Shown here piece after piece: positions 23,924 through 30,452 of a DNA stretch of 40,790 bases. The translations under genes were made by a program, and so were the position numbers. Source of the DNA: QHBQ01 sp038230695 (GTDB lineage Bacteria > Chloroflexota > Chloroflexia > QHBQ01); assembly GCA_038230695.1 (NCBI GenBank), contig JBBRMT010000010.1:1-40790 (forward strand), in the 5' to 3' direction. The stretch's first letter is position 1. Each line of letters opens with the position of its first letter. The notes under the pieces are model-generated. The model was not told the DNA's origin, searched no databases, and was given only the letters and a program-made list of their open reading frames with translations.

Positions 23924-24930
23924 AGGATAAGCCGGGCCAGTTGCTGGCGCACACCCATGCTTGGCAGGGGCGGCGCGTCCTCGTCGTTGGCGACCTGACC
24001 CTCGATGAGTACGTCTACGGCGAACCGACCAGCATCAGCCGCGAGGCTCCTGTGGTGGTATTGGAGTTCACCCGCCGCGACTTCCTCCCCGGCGGCGCGT
24101 GCAGCCCCGCCTGCTCCATCCAGCAACTGGGCGGCGAGAGCCACCTGATCGGCGTGTGTGGCGCGGATAGCAACGCCAAATCCCTGCGCGAATGTTTGCA
24201 GCAATACGGCGTGTCCGATGCCTGGCTGGTAGTAGATGGCAGCCGCCCCACACCCACCAAAACACGCATCTGCGCGGTGCTGCCGCGCAGCGTGATGAGC
24301 GCCCAGCAAATTACCCGCGTCAACGTGGTTGACCGCTCTCCCCTCAGCCCCGATGTCGAGGAGCATATCCTAGCCTTGCTTGAGGAGCAGATCCCGCAGA
24401 GTGATGCGGTGCTTGTTAGCAACTATATGCTCGGCCTGATCAGCCAGAAAGTGGTGGATGCGGTGCGCTGGCTGGGGCAGCGTCACGGCAAGCTGCTGAC
24501 CGTGGACAGTCAGGGCGACCTCAGCCGCTTCGTGGGCTACGATTTGGTCAAGTGCAACCAGCCCGATGCTGAAGCCTTCCTCCGCCGTCGGCTGGAGAGC
24601 GAGGACGACTTTCGGGTAGCGATGCACCAGTTGGCCTCCGACCTTGAGGCAAAAGCCGTGATGATCACTCGCGGCGCGGAGGGCAGCAGCGTGTTCGAGC
24701 GCAACGCCGAGGGCAGCGTCTATCATCACTTCGCAGTGCAGACCCGCAGCGAGATAATAGATGTAACCGGCGCGGGCGATGCGGTTATCGCGGTGCTGAC
24801 CCTGGCTCTTAGCGCGGGCGTGGAGTTGGCCGCCGCCGCGCAGGTCGCCAATGTTGCCGCTGGCCTGGTGGTGCGGCGCTGGGGTAACGTGCCAGTTAAC
24901 ATTGATGAACTTAGCGCGGCTCTGGCTTGA
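23920..24930 (+). CDS. HldE/RfaE-type heptose-7-phosphate kinase (domain I only)
   Basis: The 336-residue PfkB-fold protein has RRVLVVGDLTLDEYVYGEP, then SISREAPVVVLE (the usual RISPEAPVPV motif of RfaE), PGGACSPACSIQQLGG, and the C-terminal catalytic DVTGAGDAV. It is the N-terminal half of HldE as a free protein, making heptose 1,7-bisphosphate-type intermediates from heptose 7-phosphate. The matching adenylyltransferase half follows at 26052 after a 1.1-kb insert. It overlaps the zinc-ribbon gene by 4 bases. In a non-LPS organism the product would feed surface glycan or S-layer glycosylation, which is inference. Confidence 0.85.
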   Translation: MKDKPGQLLAHTHAWQGRRVLVVGDLTLDEYVYGEPTSISREAPVVVLEFTRRDFLPGGACSPACSIQQLGGESHLIGVCGADSNAKSLRECLQQYGVSDAWLVVDGSRPTPTKTRICAVLPRSVMSAQQITRVNVVDRSPLSPDVEEHILALLEEQIPQSDAVLVSNYMLGLISQKVVDAVRWLGQRHGKLLTVDSQGDLSRFVGYDLVKCNQPDAEAFLRRRLESEDDFRVAMHQLASDLEAKAVMITRGAEGSSVFERNAEGSVYHHFAVQTRSEIIDVTGAGDAVIAVLTLALSAGVELAAAAQVANVAAGLVVRRWGNVPVNIDELSAALA

Positions 24931-24937
24931 TTTGTAG

Positions 24938-24943
24938 TATAAT
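24938..24943 (+). promoter_or_regulatory. -10 element before the antitoxin-like gene
   Basis: An exact TATAAT lies 7 bases after the kinase stop. No clear -35 is present. It could drive the toxin-antitoxin insert separately from the glycan genes. Confidence 0.4.
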
Positions 24944-25007
24944 GCTCCTATCACCAGCAGTTAAGGTCTGCTACAGACTTGTATAGGCTATGGCGGGAGG
25001 TAAAAAT

Positions 25008-25412
25008 GTGAGCGCACAAACATACACAGCGATTATCCAACGGCAGAACGGCCACTATGCCGCCGAATGTCCAGAGGCAGGCACCAACAGCGTCGGCGCG
25101 ACAGTTGAGATTGCTCTGGCAAACCTGAAAGCGGTCACTGAGCGTGATCTGAGCGGCGTACATCTGTTGGCAGTTGACGCGCCGCTGGTAACGACCTTCG
25201 CCATCGGTGGAATTGCCGCTGATTATGACCAGATCACGACTCAATCAGAAACTCTAGCTGTGGAGGAGCAGATGCTGCCCATCCCCATGACTGGCGAAGC
25301 CTTGCTGTCCTCCGGGTTGGTCGGTATCTGGGCGGATCGCACCGATATTGGCGATACGCTTGAGTTTGCCCGTGAGCTACGCCAGCGGGCGCAAACGCGG
25401 GAGCATGAGTAG
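25008..25412 (+). CDS. Antitoxin-like protein: HicB-type N-terminus with VapB-like tail
   Basis: GTG 25008 is preferred because GGAGGT (24995-25000) lies 7 bases upstream. The 134-residue protein starts with a HicB-like partial RNase-H-type fold (YTAIIQRQNGHYAAECPEAG, then a helix with ALANLKAVTE). It ends with GIWADRTDIGDTLEFARELR, which matches the toxin-binding tail of VapB-type antitoxins (GIWKDRxDIxDSxEYVRxLR). The stop is two bases before a PIN-domain gene, the usual antitoxin-toxin order. It probably neutralised and autoregulated that toxin. Confidence 0.7.
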   Translation: MSAQTYTAIIQRQNGHYAAECPEAGTNSVGATVEIALANLKAVTERDLSGVHLLAVDAPLVTTFAIGGIAADYDQITTQSETLAVEEQMLPIPMTGEALLSSGLVGIWADRTDIGDTLEFARELRQRAQTREHE

Positions 25413-25414
25413 GG

Positions 25415-25858
25415 ATGCGCGTAATTGATAGCGATGTTATCATAGACATCCTGCGTGGCTATCCGCCAGCGGTTGCCTGGCTTGCCCAAACCATAGGCAA
25501 AGAGGAGCTAAAGCTGCCTGGGTTTGTGGTGCTGGAGCTAATCGCTGGCTGCAAAGACAAGCAGGCAGTGCGTCAGGTGCTGAAGCTAGCCAGACGTTTC
25601 TCCATCTACTGACCGCCCTCCGATGAATGTGTCCAGGCAATTGATTATTTTGCCGCAGGCTATTTGAGCCATAACATTGGCGTGCTGGATATGCTGATCG
25701 GTGTCTGTGCTTTGAGCCTGGGAGTGTCGCTCTGCACCTTCAATGTAAAGCACTTCAAGGCGATACCAGGGCTGATAATTGAACAGCCCTACCAGCGGAC
25801 AAAGCCATTATGCCCCCAGTTTTCGCCCCATAGTAACGCAAGCGGGCAGATGGAGTAG
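25415..25858 (+). pseudogene. VapC-like PIN-domain ribonuclease toxin with an in-frame TGA
   Basis: ATG 25415 opens a PIN domain: VIDSDVIIDILRG (first catalytic Asp cluster) and VVLELIAG (catalytic Glu). Translation stops at TGA 25610-25612 after 65 residues. The same frame then continues with PPSDECVQAIDYFAAGY, GVLDMLIGVCALSLG (third Asp), LCTFNVKHFKAIPGL and ends at TAG 25856-25858. The stop lies where homologues commonly have Trp (TGG to TGA is one change). The N-terminal fragment lacks the distal acidic residues, so no active nuclease is expected. Neighbouring genes use TGA as a true stop, so recoding is unlikely. Confidence 0.85.
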
Positions 25859-25865
25859 CAAACCC

Positions 25866-26024
25866 ATGACCCCATCGCTATCCAAATTGCGCCAGCAGAT
25901 GCTTGAACATATGGACGATGGCGACCTGCGCCTCGACGTTTTCTCCCTCAGTGAGAAGCGTAACGACCTCGCCCTGCGCTATGAAAACCTGGGAGCGTTA
26001 CCCTTGTCAGGGCTAGCTTCGTAA
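25866..26024 (+). CDS. Short protein of unknown function (52 aa)
   Basis: ATG 25866 follows the vapC remnant. The N-terminal helix (LSKLRQQMLEHMDDGDLRLD) and a later YENLGA stretch vaguely recall the small effector-associated death-like domains (EAD) common in Chloroflexota, but the middle is off-pattern. It may be a frameshifted remnant. There is a weak GGAG site about 10 bases upstream. It is part of the material separating the two heptose genes. Confidence 0.3.
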   Translation: MTPSLSKLRQQMLEHMDDGDLRLDVFSLSEKRNDLALRYENLGALPLSGLAS

Positions 26025-26051
26025 TGTGATTAGTACCACCGAGGAGGCAGC

Positions 26052-26561
26052 TTGTCCAAAATCCTAACCCTTGAAGAGATGCAAACCCGCCTTGCCGACC
26101 TGCGCGACTCGACTGCAGGGATGCGCGTCGTGTTCACCAACGGCGCGTTCGACCTGCTGCACGTCGGCCACCTGCGTTATCTGCAAGCGGCACGGGCGCT
26201 GGGGCATATGCTGATTGTGGGGCTGAACAGCGATGCCTCAGTCAAGACGCACAAGGACCCGCGCCGCCCGATCGTGCCAGGCGCAGAGCGGGCAGAGTTG
26301 CTGGCCGCGCTTGAGTGTGTGGATTACATCGTGCCTTTCGATGAACCGACCGCAGAACACCTGGTTGCTACCCTGAAGCCCGATATATACGCAAAGGGCG
26401 GCGACTACGATGCGTCAGGAGGCAAGCCGCTGCCCGAAGCGGCAATCGTCGCGGAATACGGTGGTGAGGTACGCATCCTGCCGCTGGTGGCGGGGCGTAG
26501 CACCACGACGCTGATCGAGCGGATTCTGGCGCTTTATTGTGAGGCAAACAAACCAGCTTAG
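26052..26561 (+). CDS. HldE/RfaE-type heptose-1-phosphate adenylyltransferase (domain II only)
   Basis: TTG 26052 has GAGGAGG (26041-26047) just upstream. The 169-residue protein shows the nucleotidyltransferase core VVFTNGAFDLLHVGHLRYL (HxGH motif, about 26-44), VGLNSDASVKTHK, AERAELLAALECVDYIVPFD and GRSTTTLIERI, which matches the C-terminal half of HldE. It would activate heptose 1-phosphate with ATP to ADP-heptose. Its partner kinase lies upstream at 23920-24930. Both halves look intact, so the pathway should be functional despite the insert between them. Confidence 0.9.
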   Translation: MSKILTLEEMQTRLADLRDSTAGMRVVFTNGAFDLLHVGHLRYLQAARALGHMLIVGLNSDASVKTHKDPRRPIVPGAERAELLAALECVDYIVPFDEPTAEHLVATLKPDIYAKGGDYDASGGKPLPEAAIVAEYGGEVRILPLVAGRSTTTLIERILALYCEANKPA

Positions 26562-26613
26562 AATATGACTGATCGCACAATCGCCGTAGCTTTCTAAAAG
26601 GTATGATTGCTGC

Positions 26614-26619
26614 TATAAT
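26614..26619 (+). promoter_or_regulatory. Extended -10 before the orphan HicB gene
   Basis: TGC-TATAAT (26611-26619), with a weak TTTCTA (26591-26596) 17 bases further upstream. The HicB start follows 41 bases later. Confidence 0.5.
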
Positions 26620-26660
26620 TGATTAGGTCAGGCGGCAATTAGATAGAAAGAGGAACGGAG

Positions 26661-27008
26661 ATGACTACTCAGACAAGGGCAAACTTGGCGGGGGCATCAA
26701 ACTATACCTTCACTGCCAACGTCTATAAGGAAGATGACGACTATGTTGCAGAGTGCGCCGAGCTATATACTGTCGGTCAGGGCCGAACCTTCCAGAAAGC
26801 GCTAGACAAGCTGAAGGAAGCAACCAGGCTGTATGTTGAAGCAGCACCCGATGCGAGGGTTATCCCAGCAGAGCAACGTGAAGACCTTATCGCAGGGGTA
26901 AGGGAACTGGAAGCGGCCTACGCGCAGGAGCTTGGCGAACCCGTAGAGCCAGTAGACATTCGCTTCGCCGAAACCACTACATTCACAATTGAACCTACTT
27001 ATGCCTAA
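26661..27008 (+). CDS. Orphan HicB-family antitoxin-like protein
   Basis: The 115-residue protein has a HicB-like core (FTANVYKEDDDYVAECAELY, then TVGQGRTFQKALDKLKEATR), i.e. the partial RNase-H fold with the conserved YVAEC element. A Glu-rich helical tail (EQREDLIAGVRELEAAYAQE) follows. HicB normally blocks the HicA mRNA interferase, but no hicA lies on either side, so this is an orphan or a stand-alone regulator. Its end overlaps the murJ start by 8 bases, so the two are translationally coupled. Confidence 0.65.
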   Translation: MTTQTRANLAGASNYTFTANVYKEDDDYVAECAELYTVGQGRTFQKALDKLKEATRLYVEAAPDARVIPAEQREDLIAGVRELEAAYAQELGEPVEPVDIRFAETTTFTIEPTYA

Positions 27009-28773
27009 ATCCCCCGTAAGCGCAACCCCCAATTCAGACAACCCAAACGATGAGGAACAGCAGCCGCTCGACAATGTGATGCTGCCCGACGAGCTTTCAT
27101 TGGGCGGCAGCATCGAACCAACCCCAGCTACCCCACCCTACACCAACGCTGACTTTCCGAAAGTCGGCGAACCAACATCCGCCCAACTGAAAACTCAAAA
27201 CTCAAAACTCAAAACTCAAGCGCCGCTAGATAGAAGCATCGCCTCCGCTGCCTTCATCCTGATCATGGGCAATATTCTCAGCCGCGTGATGGGGCTGGTG
27301 CGTGAACAGGTGGTAGCCGCACTGTATGGTGGAGTCGGCCCAACCGACTCGCTTACGATTGCCAGCAACGTCAGCACCATTACCTACGATTTGCTGATCA
27401 GCGGCATCGTCAGCGCGGCGTTGGTGCCGGTATTCAGCGAGTATGCAGCCAGGGAGAAGCGCGAGGAGCTGTGGCGCGTTGCCAGCAGCGTGTTGAGCAT
27501 CGCTACCGTCGGTCTGGGGGTGGTGGTTGGCGTGCTGATGCTGTTCTCGCACCAGCTAACCGACCTGTTGGCGGGTGGCTTCAGCCCCAGCCAACTCGAC
27601 TTTACTGCCGGGTTGGTGTTGATTGTGCTGCCGGGGGTCATCTTCTTGGGCGTGTCTGCCGTGCTTATCTCCATGCTCTACGCGCTGCAGCGCTTCGCCT
27701 TTCCCGCTTTTGCACCCGTCATCCTCAATCTAACCGTGGTCACACTCGGCTGGCTGCTCTATCGCGAGGACAATCCCTTCGGTATCGTGCTGGGCATGAG
27801 CATCGGCGCGTTGTTGATGGTCGCCTTGCAGTGGTTCGGCCTGCGCGACGTGCGGCTGCGCTTTCGGCTCGACTGGCGAAACCCCGGCGTGCGTAAGATT
27901 GGTCGGCTCTACCTGCCGGTCGCGCTCGGCCTGCTGGTTACTGAGGCGGGCCTGTTTATTGACCGCAACCTCGCCAGCCACACGGGTGCGGGTAGCCTGT
28001 CAGCGATGCGCTTTGCCACTACGCTGGTACAGTTCGCGCTCGGCCTGGTAGCGGCGGCGATTAGCCTTGCGGTGTTGCCCAGCATCTCGCGCAGCGCGGC
28101 GGCGGGCGACCTGGCGGGCTACAAGCGCACCCTCGGCGCTGCTTTGCGGCTGGTGATCGCCCTTATCCTGCCCGCCAGCGCGGCGCTGGCCTTCATCGGC
28201 GTGCCGATCATTCAGGTGGTGTTCCAGCACGGCGCGTTCAACGATGCGGACAAGTGGCGTACCGCCCTCGCGCTGCTCTGCTACGCGGTTGGCACCCCCT
28301 TTGCGGCAGTAGATCAGGTGCTGCTATTCGCCTTCTATGCCCGCCAGAATACGCGCACGCCGGTGTTGATCGGCATCGGCAGCGTCCTTGCCTACCTTGT
28401 AGTTGCCATCCTGCTCACCGTGATTGGCCCGTTCAGCTTTGCTGGCCTCGCCCTGGCCGACAGCGCGAAACAGACATTCCACGCTGTAGTTAGCTTCGTG
28501 TTGCTAGGCGCGGCCATTGCCGGGCTGCGCGGCCTCGGGCTGGGCGCAACTACGCTGAAGGCGGGGCTAGCTGCGCTGCTGGCGGGTGCGGTTGGCCTGG
28601 CGGTCTGGCTGGCGGCGGGCGACGTATTCGGCGCGTCTCTGTTGGGCCGTATCGCCGTGTTGATGATCAGCGGTGGCGCGTTTACCCTCGCCTATCTCGG
28701 CGCGGCGGTTCTGCTACGCTTGAGCGAACTGGCGATGCTGTGGCATACAGTAACGCGACGGCTGCGCCGTTAA
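27001..28773 (+). CDS. murJ: Lipid II flippase MurJ (MviN family)
   Basis: ATG 27001 is taken, overlapping the HicB gene; TTG 26989 is an alternative. The 590-residue protein has a long hydrophilic N-terminal extension (about 75 residues), unusual for MurJ. Fourteen or so membrane helices follow, with the MurJ start SRVMGLVREQVVAALYG, then SAALVPVFSEYA and TLVQFALGLVAAAISLAVLP. MurJ moves lipid II across the membrane for peptidoglycan synthesis. The extension contains an AAAACTC tandem repeat, translated as QLKTQNSKLKTQ. The stop TAA lies within the first Pho-box element of the next operon. Confidence 0.9.
   Translation: MPKSPVSATPNSDNPNDEEQQPLDNVMLPDELSLGGSIEPTPATPPYTNADFPKVGEPTSAQLKTQNSKLKTQAPLDRSIASAAFILIMGNILSRVMGLVREQVVAALYGGVGPTDSLTIASNVSTITYDLLISGIVSAALVPVFSEYAAREKREELWRVASSVLSIATVGLGVVVGVLMLFSHQLTDLLAGGFSPSQLDFTAGLVLIVLPGVIFLGVSAVLISMLYALQRFAFPAFAPVILNLTVVTLGWLLYREDNPFGIVLGMSIGALLMVALQWFGLRDVRLRFRLDWRNPGVRKIGRLYLPVALGLLVTEAGLFIDRNLASHTGAGSLSAMRFATTLVQFALGLVAAAISLAVLPSISRSAAAGDLAGYKRTLGAALRLVIALILPASAALAFIGVPIIQVVFQHGAFNDADKWRTALALLCYAVGTPFAAVDQVLLFAFYARQNTRTPVLIGIGSVLAYLVVAILLTVIGPFSFAGLALADSAKQTFHAVVSFVLLGAAIAGLRGLGLGATTLKAGLAALLAGAVGLAVWLAAGDVFGASLLGRIAVLMISGGAFTLAYLGAAVLLRLSELAMLWHTVTRRLRR
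27190..27217 (+). repeat. Heptanucleotide tandem repeat (AAAACTC) inside murJ
   Basis: Four exact 7-base units, translated in the cytoplasmic N-terminal extension of MurJ. It is the same unit (rotated) as at 6287-6318 and 14232-14259. Confidence 0.9.
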
Positions 28774-28841
28774 CATTATCTTAACAATACTTTAACCTCC
28801 CCTTAAAGTACCCTCCTCTTCCTGTTAAACAAGCGTTAAAG
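28770..28841 (+). promoter_or_regulatory. Multi-element Pho box upstream of the pst operon
   Basis: Hexamers TTAACA (28770), TTAACA (28781), TTAACC (28792), TTAAAG (28803), TTAAAC (28825) and TTAAAG (28836) stand on an exact 11-base grid. One slot (28814) is not a match. This is the pattern of PhoP/PhoB-type response-regulator boxes of the Gram-positive style (TTAACA-like, 5-base gaps). A TAAGAT -10-like sequence follows at 28851-28856. It should activate pst expression when phosphate is scarce. Confidence 0.8.
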
Positions 28842-28955
28842 CGGGCATGGTAAGATTTCCCAGAACCAACTTTGACCAGCGCGACGGACTTACTCGCTCA
28901 TCTGAGCATGAGCGCCCCGCTGCGCCAATTGCTAAACCAAGAGGAGAGACTTATT

Positions 28956-30284
28956 GTGAATTACCAAAAACTTACCCGCATCACCGCGCTACTAGCGCTC
29001 CTGATCGTGGCTTTCACCCTCAGCGCCTGTGGTGGTAACGCCACTGATACCCCGGTTAGCGCCACCGCCACTACTGTGACCGGCGCAACCACCAGCAACA
29101 CCCCCGCCACCAGCATGACCAATACCCAGGCAATGGCGGCCAACACCCCGGCCACGAGCATGACCAACACCCAGATGATGGGCATGACCCCCACCGCTGG
29201 CATGATGATGACCAACACCCAGATGATGGGTACACCTGGCACGGCGATGACCAGCACCCAGGCGATGAGTGGCACTGGCAGCAGCGCCACCTTCAGCCCC
29301 ATCACAGGTGGCGCAACCCAGCTTACGGCTGGCGGCGGCACCTTCCCCGCTCCGCTCTACCAGAAGTGGTTCGCCGATTTCGGTGCCAAATATGGCGTTA
29401 CCATCAACTACCAGGCCAAGGGTAGCGGCTTCGGCAAGCAGAACATTCAGAACCAGACCCTCGACTTCGGAGCCAGCGATGCGCCGATGACCGATGCCGA
29501 ACTGGCGGCGGCCAAAGGTGGCCCGATGATCGAAATCCCCACCTGCCTCGGCGCGGTGGTGCTTACCTACAACATCCCCGGCTACAGCGGCACGCTCAAG
29601 CTCGATGGCGACACCCTCGCCAAGATTTACCTCGGCACCATCAAGGACTGGAGCGACCCGGCTGTGACAGCGGCCAACGGTGGCACCGCGTTGCCTGCTG
29701 GCGCAATCCAGGTGGTTCATCGCAGCGACAGCAGCGGCACCAGCTTTATCTTTACCAGCTACCTGGCGGCGGTAAACGCTGATTGGAAGGACAACCAGGG
29801 CGCAAGCCAGGCTCCCAGCTGGCCGGCGGGTCAGGGCGCAAGCGGCAATGCCGGGGTCGCCGGTCAGGTCAAGACCTCGCCATTCAGCATTGGCTATATC
29901 GAAATTGCCTATGCCATCCAGAACAACCTGCCCTTCGCAGATATGAAGAACCAGAGCGGCAAGTACATTACCGCCAGCCTGGACACCGTCAAAGCCGCCG
30001 CCGCGAACCTGACCTCCATCCCTGCTGACCTGCGCTTCTCACTAGTTAATGAGCCAGGTGACACCAGCTACCCAATCGCCTCGTCCACCTGGGAGCTTGT
30101 CTATCAGAACCAGACCAACAAGGCCAAGGCCATCGCGGTCGTCAACCTGCTCAACTGGGAACTGACTGTAGGGCAGGGTACCAACAACAGCTTGAATTAT
30201 GGTGTATTGCCCGCCAACCTGCAGCAGGCGGCCATTGCTAAGGTCAAGACCATCATGGTCAACGGCGCACCAGTGCAGCCGTAA
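28956..30284 (+). CDS. pstS: Phosphate-binding lipoprotein PstS (first paralogue)
   Basis: GTG 28956 is chosen for its AGGAG site and for the signal peptide it opens: a hydrophobic core and lipobox LSAC, Cys25. The 442-residue product has a Thr/Met-rich linker (about 35-110) with repeated MTNTQ. The PstS domain follows, with LTAGGGTFPAPLYQKWF, DFGASDAPM, GTIKDWSDP and the phosphate-contacting HRSDSSGTSFIFTSYL. It captures periplasm-like or wall-space phosphate for PstCAB. It is first in the operon after the Pho box. Its binding domain is nearly a copy of the next gene's C-terminal half. Confidence 0.94.
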   Translation: MNYQKLTRITALLALLIVAFTLSACGGNATDTPVSATATTVTGATTSNTPATSMTNTQAMAANTPATSMTNTQMMGMTPTAGMMMTNTQMMGTPGTAMTSTQAMSGTGSSATFSPITGGATQLTAGGGTFPAPLYQKWFADFGAKYGVTINYQAKGSGFGKQNIQNQTLDFGASDAPMTDAELAAAKGGPMIEIPTCLGAVVLTYNIPGYSGTLKLDGDTLAKIYLGTIKDWSDPAVTAANGGTALPAGAIQVVHRSDSSGTSFIFTSYLAAVNADWKDNQGASQAPSWPAGQGASGNAGVAGQVKTSPFSIGYIEIAYAIQNNLPFADMKNQSGKYITASLDTVKAAAANLTSIPADLRFSLVNEPGDTSYPIASSTWELVYQNQTNKAKAIAVVNLLNWELTVGQGTNNSLNYGVLPANLQQAAIAKVKTIMVNGAPVQP

Positions 30285-30294
30285 CCGATACTCA

Positions 30295-30320
30295 GGGGCG
30301 CGTCAAAGGCGACGCGCCCC
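30295..30320 (+). other. Strong GC hairpin between the two pstS genes
   Basis: A 10-bp perfect stem (GGGGCGCGTC with GACGCGCCCC), a 6-base loop and no T-tract, 10 bases after the first pstS stop. It may protect the 3' end of the first message or attenuate read-through, or it may be a GGGGCG-family repeat copy. Confidence 0.6.
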
Positions 30321-30452
30321 GCGCATCGTCCCCTTGCCCGCTACCCCCTCCCGCAGTGGCGCTGGCTGCAGGCTGAGTAGCTCAATGTCCCCGCTGTTAT
30401 GTTATACCCACCCACAAACAGTTCAACCGTTCAAAAGAGGAAAGGTAGGAAT

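Noticed and set aside
25610..25612. UGA recoded as tryptophan in the VapC gene
   Set aside because: TGA is used as a normal stop by the macroglobulin, pstB, phoU and PfkB genes among others, so a changed code is not supported. A nonsense mutation is simpler.
30295..30320. The hairpin between the pstS genes as a classical terminator
   Set aside because: It has no following T-tract, so it is listed as a hairpin of uncertain function rather than a terminator.
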